Of a stretch of DNA of 64,000 nt, positions 21,736-31,758 are shown in pieces (the first letter of the stretch is position 1; the number at the start of each line of letters is the position of its first letter). A program made the translations under genes and the position numbers. Source of the DNA: Balamuthia mandrillaris (Eukaryota > Discosea > Longamoebia > Balamuthiidae). The stretch lies in the NCBI GenBank assembly GCA_031835245.1, contig JAVKOQ010000146.1:1-64000 (forward strand), in the 5' to 3' direction. Below the pieces are notes generated by a model. It had not been told where the DNA came from. It ran no database searches and was given only the letters and a program-made list of their open reading frames with translations.

Positions 21736-22781
21736 ATGGCCTATATGACTTTAATTAATCGGAGAAGAAGGCACCGACCCCTGGTCTCCACAAGTCTTGT
21801 CTCTCTCGAGCTCTCTTGGTTTTCGCCAGGAGCTAGGAGGCACATGTCGTCTGAAGCAGCGACCGTTGGTGTTCCCGACGAAATCGAGGGCGAAGCAGCA
21901 GGAGGGATGAGTATGTTTTTGTTGGGCTTGACCGGCCGCACGGGCTTGCCGTTTGCCCGCCGCGCGCTGGAGCGCGGCCACCGCGTGACGGCCGTCGTGC
22001 GTAACAAGGGGAGGGTACCGAGCGAGCTGAGCTCCAACCCTCTGCTCACCTGCGTGGAGGCCTCCATCGATGACCCCGACATGAGCCAGCCCGCCATCAA
22101 TGCCGCCTTCGCACGAGCCCAGCCGGACGTCATCGTAACGATGCTGGCCTCCGACCCCAAACCCCACACGGGCCTCAGCAATGGCGCGCGAGCGGTCGTT
22201 GAAGCCCTGAGGGCCAACCGTACAGCAAGACCAGCTGAAGGTGAGCCTGCCTCCACCCCTACCCCCACTCCTTTCCCCCTCGTTTTGGTTCTCACAACAA
22301 CGGATCTACTTCAGGTAATGCAGAGGAGGAGGACAGCGGGGCTGACGGCCATCGCGATGGAGACGGGGAGGCGCCGACTGATACGTCGAACCCTAAACCC
22401 ACAAGGCTCATATGGATCGGCGGGTGGGGCCTTGGTGGACCTGCCGAGGAGTACCTTGCACGTTCGTGGCGCAACCGGCTGTACATCGGTGCTGCTTCCA
22501 TGCTCTTTGCAAACCAGCTGAAGGATGCGCGGCGTGCGATGGCCATCATGGAGGACGCCCAAAGGGAGGGCCTTCTAAGCGTCACGCAGATCCAACCTCC
22601 TCTGCTGACCAACGGCCCCTTGACTTCCACGTACGAGTCCGGGGACGCCGTCCGGTTCGCCCACATGAACAGCTGGAACACCATCAGCCGCAACGACATC
22701 GCTGACCTGGCGCTCAAACTTGCCGAGCAAGCAGCACAAGAGGAAGAGCTTCCTGCCTATGTGGCCATCCGCAATGCCTAG
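21736..22781 (+). CDS. NAD(P)-binding Rossmann protein (NmrA/atypical SDR type), probably mitochondrial
   Basis: 323 residues. Exons 21736-22240 and 22315-22781 (phase 1). The nucleotide-binding turn is MFLLGLTGRTGLPFARRAL, followed by ERGHRVTAVVRN and VTMLASDP, the pattern of NAD(P)-binding NmrA-like epimerase/reductases. The second exon has RLIWIGGWGLGGPAEEYL, RNRLYIGAASMLFANQLKDA and TYESGDAVRFAHMN, consistent with the C-terminal half of flavin-reductase-like members. The first 40 residues are Arg-rich and lack acidic residues until after RRHMSSEAA, so a mitochondrial presequence is likely; a shorter start at that Met (21844-21846) is possible. The exons are noticeably more GC-rich than the surrounding DNA. 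Substrate unknown. Confidence 0.8.
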
Positions 22782-23251
22782 AAAGAGATAGAGAATAAAA
22801 GAGAATAAGATCTGTATCTTTTAGAAACAAAGGCGACCATCCAAAATTCAGGAATGAATGGTGAATATTCATTGTGTTTGTGCTTGTTTGCTTTCATTTG
22901 CACCAGACCAGGAAGAAAGAGGAATGAAGATGAAGAGTGGAGAACGGATGCGCAAGACTGAGAGAAGAGAGAAGAGCGAAGCAGAAACGCAAAACGAATG
23001 TGGCTAAGACGCCTGGTCGACAAATATTCCCTCGTCATGAAGAGGAGTACAACAGGTGCACATGCGCTGCAACAATATGTTTTCCGCCGACAACGATGAA
23101 ATATTATTTTCTACCTAACGATCAAATTTCCTAAAATAGGTTGTTTTCGATAATATTTTTGATTTTTGATTGGGTAAGCCAATCCCGTTGTGATCGAAGG
23201 CGGACAAGTTGAAGAACGGCCATCCATCAGCAGAGAGACTGGCAAAGCAGC

Positions 23252-23303
23252 AGCGCTGCTTCATAGGGGGGAGAGGGGGGGAGGGGGGGCGTGAAGCGGC
23301 GCT
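23252..23303. repeat. Inverted repeat AGCGCTGCTTCA / TGAAGCGGCGCT around a G-quadruplex-type loop
   Basis: Arms 23252-23263 and 23292-23303 pair at 11 of 12 positions. The 28-nt loop holds three runs of six or seven G. Confidence 0.85.
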
Positions 23304-23380
23304 CATACAACAGCAACAAATGAACTTCACATCTTTTTTCCACCAATATTCTTCGGCGCTTCTGCCGCCGGCTCGTTGTT

Positions 23381-23417
23381 CTTTCATTCATTCCTAGCGT
23401 GCATGAATGAATGAAAG
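23381..23417. repeat. Perfect 13-bp inverted repeat CTTTCATTCATTC / GAATGAATGAAAG
   Basis: Arms 23381-23393 and 23405-23417 with an 11-nt loop, about 115 bp before the start codon of the membrane-protein gene. Confidence 0.9.
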
Positions 23418-23531
23418 TTTTTATTTTTTCTCTCTCTCTCTCTCTTTCGACACCAGAAGCAAACAGAACAACTTTCTCTCGCACGCTCCGCTCTCTCTTT
23501 CTCTCATCCATCCTGTTCTTTCGTAAGAAGA

Positions 23532-25055
23532 ATGCGTCTTCGTTATTCCTTGTCGCTGCTCTTGTTGCTGCTGTTGATTGTGCTGGTCGTGGTGCCCCTG
23601 CTCGCCTCCGCACGCCGCGCAACCGGCCATGCCTTTCACGGACATCATCGCCGACTGCGCTCCTCCTCCCCATCCCTCGGAACCAAAGGTGTTGTGGAAG
23701 ACGGCAACCACCAGCTGCTGAAGAACGGCGCTCGCCTTCGGCACCTGCACGAGAGGAACCAACCGTGTGACCTTCGTCCTCAACAACCGCAGCAACAACC
23801 CACCGCAGGAGGAAGAGAAGGCAAAGTAAGAAGAGGATACTTTGTGATGCCATCAAGCGCTGCCGCCGCTGGTGGAAACTCTGCTGGCTTTGGCTTTGGC
23901 TCCGCTCTGCCCTCTATTGGAATGATGAGCACGCTCTCCGCATCATGGCAGCAGTTGCAGCAGCAGCTCTCCGCGCAGGTGGAGGAAGGGGAGGCGGACC
24001 TGGAGAAGAGGGAGAAGGACGACTTTTTGGCAAAAGGGCTGGAGAGGTTATCGGCCGCTCCCTCAGCTATCGTCTCCGCTGTTGGCTATGCTGGTTACTA
24101 TGACGAGGAAGAAGGAGAAGGAGAAGAAGGAGAAGAGTGGATAGAAGAAGAAGAGTGGCTGGATGATTTGCTCGACATGGACTACTTTGATGATATTCCC
24201 GAAGAAGAAGAACAAGAACAAGAAGAACAAGAAGGGAATGAAGAAGAAAAAGAAGAGGAGGAGGAGGAGAATGCAGAATTACTTTCCACGCCTTCTCCTC
24301 GTTCTGATGATCCTGCTCTTCTTACAGTGAACAACGATGACAATGAAGCAGAAGAAGAACCGGTCGTGGACTCTGCTGCGGGAGACAGAAGTGCTGGCAC
24401 TGGTTGGTGGTCATTCACTAACAGTTGGGACATGTTATCCTACGAATCCGGAGAAGCAGAGGCAGCAGAAGCAGAGCAGGAGAACGTGTCTAAAAATAGA
24501 CTGGTGGAATGTCGAGTGCCCAACGATTGTGCGCATGTGGAAGGCAGACCTATCTGTATGCATAACAAAGCGCTCAACATGACGGTGTGCAGCGAATGCG
24601 ATCCTACGAGGGGCTTCAAGGATTGTCAGTGTGATGCTTCTCGCTATTGTGTGTCCGATCCATTAGACGTATATCTTCTTCTCTTTCTTTCTGCTTCTCT
24701 CGAGTTTATCTTCTCTTGTACTCACCCCGATTATCTTTAGCCTAAGCAAGGATCCTGTCGAAAGTACGAGGAAAGCATCCTTGGCCGCCCTTGTGATGAG
24801 AATGTTAACGGCAGAACCACAGAGCTTGGCAAAGGTACAAGTATTCCATATTTAAACATTGTTCTCTTGAATAAAGAGAAAAAACTGATGGTTGGGAGAA
24901 TTTTAGATGATCTGCTCTATTGTGGGCAGGCCTTGTATAATCCTAAAACCAACCACATACGAGTGGTTGAATGGGAAGGCTCTTGTCAAAGAGGCACATG
25001 TTACCTGTGCGGAGAAGGTCCTGTTTCTATCGCTGCCATCTCCATTTGTCCTGGT

Positions 25056-25100
<45 letters not shown>

Positions 25101-25356
25101 GATCTCATATTGCCCAAAAGATGCTAGAATATGTCTAGCCGGAAGATATGCATACGCTCCAGTGGGAATCTTCTCTTGGATCTATCTGAATCGTAACCCT
25201 GTTCTCTCGATGACGTTCGTGGTGACGTGCCTCTTCATCGCAGTCGTGATAGTGGGCACGTTGGGTGGTGTCTGTTACGTTTGCATTGCTCTTGCCAGAG
25301 GTAATCCGCATCGATGGAGAAGAGTCCCCACCACTCAACCAGAAATGGTGTTTTAA
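23532..25356 (+). CDS. Unknown type I membrane protein with Cys-rich ectodomain
   Basis: 537 residues. Exons: 23532-24668, 24741-24834, 24907-25053, 25121-25356 (phases 0, 1, 1). A signal peptide (Leu/Val-rich core, about 1-27, ending near LLASA) precedes a long low-complexity region rich in Gln, Glu and Asp (about 180-300). From about residue 325 a dense series of cysteines begins (ECRVPNDC, RPICMHN, CSECDP, CQCDASRYC, SCRKYEE, RPCDENV, YCGQALY, GTCYLCGEG), suggesting a disulfide-bonded ectodomain. A single transmembrane helix lies near 490-515 (TFVVTCLFIAVVIVG...) and a short basic cytosolic tail follows. No family recognised; receptor or adhesion roles would be speculation. Intron 3 holds (CT)n. 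Confidence 0.8.
25055..25098 (+). repeat. (CT)n microsatellite in intron 3 of the membrane-protein gene
   Basis: About 21 CT units on the sense strand, directly before the 3' splice site. Confidence 0.95.
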
Positions 25357-25445
25357 CGAAAGAATGGAGTCCACCTCCATCTTATTTTTTATATGCTGTA
25401 TATAGGCTGTGTAAAGAGAAGAGAAAGAAAAGAAACAAATACCAT

Positions 25446-27146
25446 TTACAAAGATTTCATTGCTCTGAAGAGGCGATGATGATAGTCGTGCACTTGTACC
25501 TCAAACTGTTCGTACTGCTCTCGCATTGCCTCCATTTCCTCTCTATGTTCCTCCTTTACTTCCAGCATCTTCTTTTTGAGCCTCTTGACCTCTTCTTCGT
25601 TGGCCTCTGCGGTGCTTCTTGCTGCCTTGTTCTCCTTCTCAGCAGCGTCTCTTTGGTGCATTACCTCATCCAACATTCGTTGAGCGGCCTCTCCTTTGGC
25701 GTCTTTGCTTTCCTCCAACTTTTGAATCTTCTCCTCCGTGGCGGTCACTTGTCGTTTCAAACGCTTTTAAAACAAAAAAGTGAATAAATAAGTACGAAGA
25801 AGCAGAAGCAGAAGAAGCAAAATGAAGAAGAACAAGAAAACGTACTGCTTCTTGGTTGTCAATCTCACGCAAGATGTTCTGAAGAGCAGTAATCTGACTC
25901 TCTCCTTCCTTGATAGCAGCCTTGTGCCTCTTTTTCTTTTCCTTCTCGATTTGGCACGCCCGCAGCAGTTCTGTGCATTTTAGTACGTCCTTCTCTATTC
26001 TTTGAAGAGAGTCGAGACGGCTGAGCAACTCTCTGGTCCGGTTGTCCGCTTGGTGGAGGTTCTGTTTCTCCATTTCAACAGTGGCTTCCATTTGCTTTAT
26101 GGACTGTAGATTCGGGTAGATAAAGAAGAAAAAGAAATAAGATTTGGATTATAAAAGCGGAAGGAAGGAAAGAAAGAGAAACCTTTTTGAGTTGTTCAGG
26201 CGATTCTACAATCTGTGACCGTAACTTGCTGCACTCTTGCTTCAAGTTAACTAACACAAATTTATTGTTGGTCTGTTTCATCAAACGGCATCCAGAAAGT
26301 ACGTTAGAAAGAAAAGAAAATAGGCACAAAGATAATGAAGATACGCGCTCTTATACATACCAGATGATCAGCAAGCTCAGCTGCCTTCTCCTTAAGGCTA
26401 ACATTCTCCACCTGTAATTGGGCCTGATGTTTGTTCAGCTTGCATACCTCGGCCTCCAACTCCTGCACCTCCTGAGTGAGCTGTCGCACTTGCGGCTCCT
26501 CCATTTCCCGTTGATGGTGAAGCGCTCGTAGCTTGGCATGCAGCTCTTCATTCTTTTCTATGGCGGCTGCTTTGGCATAAGCAAACTCGGCCTGTAGCAG
26601 AAAGAAGAAAAGATGTTAAAGAGAGAAAGAAAGAAAAAACGACAAGGAAGAAAGAAAGTACCGTTCGTGCACTCCATGATTGATACTTTTGTAAGCAGTC
26701 TTCTCGGAACTTGACGACATTAATGATGGCGCTCAACAAGTACAGTGTACGGTTGTAAGTGGGTCGTGTGATGTCTCGCAACGAAAAGTTATGCACTTGA
26801 GCGACTTGCATCAACTCTTGCCTTATTTTTTTCGAAAGAAAGAGATGAGAGAAAGAAAAGAAAAAGATTTGTTTGTGGTTACGTACATTTTTCTGAGGAA
26901 AGTAAGGACCGGAATGGATTCGGTGTGAAGGGAGGGATGTTCCATAGGGTCCATAGCCACCAGATTAGGTTGCTCCAACTCCTCCCTCGAAGTGTACATC
27001 ACGATCTCCATCAGACGCATGTAGATGGTTCGCATGAGGGCTTGCGTTGGCTTTTGCAGGTCCGCCTCCGAGACGTGCAGCTCCAAGTCGTGCAGACACG
27101 CCACGATATCTTTCGGCGGCAACGCAGGAAAACTCCACTGTTCCAT
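25446..27146 (-). CDS. NUF2: Kinetochore protein NUF2 (NDC80 complex)
   Basis: 438 residues, matching the family size. Exons: 27146-26887, 26821-26662, 26591-26361, 26272-26183, 26103-25846, 25763-25446; phases 2,0,0,0,0. The N-terminus WSFPALPPKDIVACLHDL and SEADLQKPTQALMRTIY is the NUF2 calponin-homology signature, including the conserved LQKPT motif. TFLRKM and FSLRDITRPTYNRT follow. From about residue 140 to the end the protein is coiled coil. It should pair with NDC80 to bind spindle microtubules at kinetochores. The stop codon lies 89 bp from that of the convergent membrane-protein gene. A consensus E2F-type site lies about 150 bp upstream of the start codon. Confidence 0.93.
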
Positions 27147-27594
27147 TTTTGCTTGTTGGTAAGACCAATTCTACCAAGTCAGACACCCTTCCCTCCCAGT
27201 TCCTTCTTCTCTCGTTGTTTTTGTTTTGGTTTTGTTTTATTCCACCCCCCCTTTCGCTGCGTGTAACGGTTTGCGTCGGTTAGTGCCCAACGTTATAATT
27301 TTGGCGGGAAAATGTCGACATTAATATAACCGATCAATTTCCGGTTTTCCGCGAGTTATCGATCACAGGTTTTTTTTGTCGAGCAGATAATTATCAGCGG
27401 CGGAGAAAACCGGGCCGTGGAGTGTGGCGAGGAATGGGCCAGATGCAGACGAAAAGCGTGCTGCTCGATATTCACTTCCTTCAATTCATGTTCTCGTGTC
27501 GTATGACTCTACAACAAAGGGTCAAGGGATGTGCTTGGTTGGTATAATAATAAATAAATAGCAGAAACAGTCACACAAAAAAACAATTGGGAGG
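27147..27594. promoter_or_regulatory. NUF2 promoter region with an E2F-type site
   Basis: TTTTGGCGGGAAAA at 27299-27312 matches the canonical E2F/DP element. It is followed by the 12-bp palindrome AATGTCGACATT (27311-27322). The distal part near 27540-27594 is the 3' flank of PRP16, with AATAAA-type signals in its sense. No gene seen. Confidence 0.6.
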
Positions 27595-30500
27595 TTAAAG
27601 GCCTAAACGCAAGGGTGTGCGTCGCGGTGTGCCGGGCTCTTTCCGCCCAGGCGTCACGATGCGGTTCTGACTGTTGCGCTTCTTAAGCTCCAAGTTGTCC
27701 TTCATCTGCTGCAAGCGCGCACGGTCCACGCTGTCCTTGAAGTCCTCCTCCATGAGCTGCTGCTCCATCAGCTGGCGCTGCCGCTGCTGGCGACGAAGCT
27801 CCAGGTTGCGCCGTGTGTTGGCCATCTCGCTATCGCTGTTGCCAATGATCTCGCCGCGCTCATCGGTAAGAGTGTTGCGCACGCAAGAGAAGAACATAGG
27901 ACCCATCTCCGCCAGCCACTCGGGCTCCACAGCGGTGACGGTGCGCATGTACTCCTTCGTCGTCATGACCAGCTCATGATATACAATGTATTCAGGGGTG
28001 GTTCCGCTGCCAAAGAGAGCGGAGGAGGGATGAAGGAAGCACGGCATGCCCGAGCGGAGATTGTTGTACTGCCCGCCGATGCCCTTTAGCTTGGCGGCGT
28101 TCTGGAAGTAGGCACTGCAGATGGTCTTGCGGACCACGTCCCAGTCCGTCCCGCAGCTGACATAGTCCATCTTTTGCTGCTTCATAATGTCTAGCAGTTG
28201 TGAACGGATCTCGCGCACCTTCTTGAGTGCCTTGTGATGAACGAAATGCTCGGCACACCAAGAGGACGAGTAATTGTGGTGCTTCCACTGCTGGTAGACG
28301 TGGAGGAGAGTGAGATGGTCACTCTCTGTCACGCAAAAGTGCTCCCGCTTGCGATCGCTCTCCTCCTCCTTGCCCTTCGGCCGGAAGAAGACAGTGGGCA
28401 CGGAGAGCATGCTGACCACTGTGAGGATCTCAGCTGTGCAGCCTTCCTCCTCCGCCACAATGAGCATCTTGCTGAGTGGGGGATCTAACGGGAACTCCAC
28501 CATCTTTCGACCGAGCGGCGTGAGCTGGCCAGCATTGTCGAGGGCGCCCAGCACCCACAGTTGGTACATGGAGTTAAGAATGTTGTCCTGCGGGGGAGGA
28601 TCCATAAACTCAAAGTGGAGTAGGTTCTCCACTCCCAGTGATTTCAGCAGCAGGACGACGTTGCCCAAGTTGGTACGCTGAATCTCGGGGACGGTGCTAG
28701 GCAGCATCTCCTCCCAGTAGGCCCTCTCCGTGAAGAGGCGGAAGCAACGTCCTGGTCCTGTACGACCTGCTCGTCCGCTGCGCTGATTGGCGTTGGCCCT
28801 GCTGATGGGGGTCAGCTGCAAGGCATCCATACCGATCTTTGGGTTGTAGACTTTGAGCTTGCAGTAGCCGCAGTCTATGACGTAGAAGATGCCATCCACG
28901 GTGAGTGAAGTCTCTGCAATGTTGGTGGCCACGATGCACTTGCGGGCACCCCCCTCCGTCCGCTGAAAGATCTTTGCTTGGAGATCAGCTGGCAGCTGAG
29001 AGTAGATGGGAAGAATGGCCAGCGGAGCTACGCCCTCTCCCAGTTGCTCTAACCGCTCCGCTACAAGACTGCACGTCGCTTCAATGTCCTCCTGTCCCGT
29101 CATGAAACACAGAATGTCTCCAGGGGGGTGCGACAGGTGGATCTGAATGGCTTGTTTCACGCAGGCTTCCACATAGTCCTCCACTGGCGTCTTGCTGAAG
29201 AGCACGTCCACCTCGAAGGTTCTGCCTGGAATAGTGAATATGGGCACGTTGCCAAAGAACATGGCGAACTTGTCGGCATCTAACGTGGCAGACGTCACAA
29301 TTAGCTTCAAGTCCCTTCGCCGCGCCATCACTTTCTTCAAAATGCCAAAAAGCACGTCCGTGTGAAGGCTGCGCTCGTGGGCCTCGTCCATGATTATGCA
29401 GCTGTACTCGTCGAGGTCCGGGCTTTTCAGCGACTCTCGCAGCAGCACTCCGTCCGTCATATACTTGATGACGGTCTCCTCCGAGGTGCAGTCCTCAAAA
29501 CGGATAGAGTAGCCGACCAGTCCTTTGCCCAGCGGTGTGTCCATTTCCTCGCTCACTCGCTTGGCCACTGACATGGCAGCCACTCTTCTTGGCTGGGTGC
29601 AACCAATTACTCCATAGCTGGTGTAGCCCGCTTCGTGAAGGTACTGTGTTAGCTGCGTAGTCTTGCCGCTGCCCGTCTCTCCCACGATCACCACTATGTT
29701 GTTGTCTCGCACTATCTGCAGCAACTCATTTCTGACGGTGTAGATCGGCAGAAACTCTCTCTGCTGTTTCATGGTTTTGGTTCGTGCAAATTCGCTCACT
29801 GCCTCTGATTTGTCTTCCATGTGCTTCGCGAACTGAGAGCCACTCTTGTAGTCTACTTCCCCGTTCTCTCCAACCTCTGACCCCTCTCCGCCATCTTCCG
29901 CTTTTCGTTCTGGGTCTGGAATACCCATCACTTGTCCGATACGCTTGCCTGCAAGTTCCCAGTGCTTTGTTTGCCCTTTGATACGCTCTTGTTGGATGCG
30001 TCTCTCCTTCAGCGCTTGACTGCCTTTCTTCGCTAACTTGGCGAGATCAGAGGAGGGATCCTTCACCGGGGAGACCATCTTTTGCTGCGTAGTAAATACC
30101 ACGCGCCCATCCAGGAATGGAGGCTTGATGTCATGCACGAGCACTGTTACACGACCCTGACTTTCCTCATAGTCAGTGTCTACCCTCCGTTCGGAGACCA
30201 CGCCGCTCACTAACAAACGGTTTTCTTCCCAACGGTTATTGTCTTCGTTCTGTTGATTCTGCTTTCTCCGCAGCTGTTCTACTTGCTTCCGTGCGATTTC
30301 TTCCTCTATCCGCTTGAACTTTTCCTCATCGCCGAGGAACGCCTGTTTGGAGTCATCCAAAGCATCAGCGCCAAGGTCATCTGCCCCATAGTACTCCCGT
30401 TCGTAATCCCTTTCATATTCTTGCAACTCCTCTGGGTTTAGTGTTTCTCTTCGAGGTGTTTTTCCATCCGCCGTTCTTCGGTCAGTCCAACCACCGGATT

Positions 30501-31557
30501 CTCGTCCTCGCCTATACGACGATGATGACGCCGATGAGGATGAAGAAGAGTAACCTCGCGAGGAAGAGCGGCCACGAGAGGGTGTTGCTCCACCAACCTC
30601 CTCCTTATAGCTGTACACAGGAGACATGCGAGGTGTTTCCTCCACCGCCAGACGCGGTCCTCTTCTTCTTGCAGGTACGTTCACTCCTCCCGCCGCTCTT
30701 GCTCCTACCCGTTCCTCTTCTCCTTCTTCCCATTGTCCTCTTTCTCTTTCTCGTTCTTGTCTTTCTCCTGATGCTATACCATCTCTGCTGTCGGTTGCTC
30801 CGTCGCTGCGAATGCCACCGCCACGATGCCGCTCCTTTCGTCCCCTCTCTGCGAGGCGAACGAGAGCGTCCTGGTCCACGCCTCCCGAGTGAGAGGGCGT
30901 CTCTGCCCTCTGCTCTCTGTACTGTCGTGCTCCTCTTCTACGTGAGCTGCTAGATGGCACTCTAAACAGCTCACTTTTGGTCTCTCCATCTTCAATGTGT
31001 CCTTCACTCTTCTCTTCCTCCTCTTCGTCCTCATACTGAAGTTTAACTCTCTTTTGTTGAGCGGCAGAAGCGGCGCGCCGTTCCTCCTCCTCTCTCTCTT
31101 GTCTCTTCTTCGAGGCCAGTCGGTCCAGCCCCAACAAGGAGGTTTTGGCTTGCTGTTGTGGGGCTTGAAAAGTGTGCTGACCGGAGGTGCTGGCGCGCTT
31201 CATCAGGCCACCGGCCGTCTGCTTAGGGGCAGCCAGCCTCTCCACTTTGTTTGAGAACGCATCAAACAGTTGAGGTTGTTGTTGAGAACTACTGCCGCCA
31301 CCACTCTGCGATTTCTTCTGACTTTCACCCCTTCCTCCACCTTTTTTTGCTTGACTCTTCCATGCCTTCTCTTGGATCTCCTTCAGAAGCAGCACTTGCT
31401 TGACTGCGGGGAATTCTGTTTTGCAGGCAGCTCTGAATTGGGCAAAGTCTTTCAAGGCGAAATCCAAGGAGCGGGTGAGCAGCCTGTCCGCCAGGTCCTC
31501 TCCCCCTCCCTCCAGCTTCTGACCGATTTCCTTCACCAATGCCTGCCTTTCCGCCAT
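27595..31557 (-). CDS. DHX38: Pre-mRNA-splicing factor ATP-dependent RNA helicase PRP16 (DHX38)
   Basis: About 1320 residues in a single uninterrupted exon. Start chosen at [18 protein letters not shown]; 16 in-frame codons extend upstream but look unconserved. The N-terminal RS/RE-rich region includes [16 protein letters not shown], a PRP16-specific motif, and [16 protein letters not shown]. Helicase motifs: [59 protein letters not shown] and [14 protein letters not shown]. The HA2/OB region follows, and the C-terminus [17 protein letters not shown] is the typical DHX38 ending. It remodels the spliceosome before the second catalytic step, in the nucleus. The lack of introns in such an intron-dense locus is notable. 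Confidence 0.96.
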   Translation of the reverse strand: MAERQALVKEIGQKLEGGGEDLADRLLTRSLDFALKDFAQFRAACKTEFPAVKQVLLLKEIQEKAWKSQAKKGGGRGESQKKSQSGGGSSSQQQPQLFDAFSNKVERLAAPKQTAGGLMKRASTSGQHTFQAPQQQAKTSLLGLDRLASKKRQEREEEERRAASAAQQKRVKLQYEDEEEEEKSEGHIEDGETKSELFRVPSSSSRRRGARQYREQRAETPSHSGGVDQDALVRLAERGRKERHRGGGIRSDGATDSRDGIASGERQERERERGQWEEGEEERVGARAAGGVNVPARRRGPRLAVEETPRMSPVYSYKEEVGGATPSRGRSSSRGYSSSSSSASSSSYRRGRESGGWTDRRTADGKTPRRETLNPEELQEYERDYEREYYGADDLGADALDDSKQAFLGDEEKFKRIEEEIARKQVEQLRRKQNQQNEDNNRWEENRLLVSGVVSERRVDTDYEESQGRVTVLVHDIKPPFLDGRVVFTTQQKMVSPVKDPSSDLAKLAKKGSQALKERRIQQERIKGQTKHWELAGKRIGQVMGIPDPERKAEDGGEGSEVGENGEVDYKSGSQFAKHMEDKSEAVSEFARTKTMKQQREFLPIYTVRNELLQIVRDNNIVVIVGETGSGKTTQLTQYLHEAGYTSYGVIGCTQPRRVAAMSVAKRVSEEMDTPLGKGLVGYSIRFEDCTSEETVIKYMTDGVLLRESLKSPDLDEYSCIIMDEAHERSLHTDVLFGILKKVMARRRDLKLIVTSATLDADKFAMFFGNVPIFTIPGRTFEVDVLFSKTPVEDYVEACVKQAIQIHLSHPPGDILCFMTGQEDIEATCSLVAERLEQLGEGVAPLAILPIYSQLPADLQAKIFQRTEGGARKCIVATNIAETSLTVDGIFYVIDCGYCKLKVYNPKIGMDALQLTPISRANANQRSGRAGRTGPGRCFRLFTERAYWEEMLPSTVPEIQRTNLGNVVLLLKSLGVENLLHFEFMDPPPQDNILNSMYQLWVLGALDNAGQLTPLGRKMVEFPLDPPLSKMLIVAEEEGCTAEILTVVSMLSVPTVFFRPKGKEEESDRKREHFCVTESDHLTLLHVYQQWKHHNYSSSWCAEHFVHHKALKKVREIRSQLLDIMKQQKMDYVSCGTDWDVVRKTICSAYFQNAAKLKGIGGQYNNLRSGMPCFLHPSSALFGSGTTPEYIVYHELVMTTKEYMRTVTAVEPEWLAEMGPMFFSCVRNTLTDERGEIIGNSDSEMANTRRNLELRRQQRQRQLMEQQLMEEDFKDSVDRARLQQMKDNLELKKRNSQNRIVTPGRKEPGTPRRTPLRLGL

Positions 31558-31758
31558 TGGCGAGTGTATGTTTTTTTCGAACACGAAAAACAAAGCCAGA
31601 TCCAAAGGGCCTCTCTTTTCTCTCCTCTTCTCTCCTCTTCTCTCTTCTTTTCTTTTCTTTTTGCGGACTTTGTGTGAGGGGTCAGTTCAGAACAAGTTTG
31701 GAAGTTTTCCTGTCGACTATTTTCACGTCGTCATGAATTTATTCACTGTCGGCAAAAA

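Larger units (their letters stand above)
22782..23531. promoter_or_regulatory. Upstream region of the 23532 membrane-protein gene with two strong inverted repeats
   Basis: 750 bp. It holds an inverted repeat with a G-run loop (23252-23303), a perfect 13-bp inverted repeat (23381-23417) and a (CT)n leader tract (about 23431-23448). AT-rich sequence lies at 23080-23175. No gene seen. Confidence 0.55.

Noticed and set aside
21736-22781. Bacterial contamination or recent prokaryotic insertion, suggested by higher GC
   Set aside because: The gene has a GT-AG intron with a phase-consistent join and a presequence-like N-terminus. Older transfer is still possible and is noted among the findings.
28234-31254. 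Plus-strand ORFs opposite the helicase gene
   Set aside because: The minus frame carries all PRP16 helicase motifs; the plus frames have no recognisable domains.
31558-31605. Upstream start for PRP16 adding 16 residues
   Set aside because: The added residues are hydrophobic and unlike PRP16 N-termini, and the downstream Met begins the regular charged sequence.
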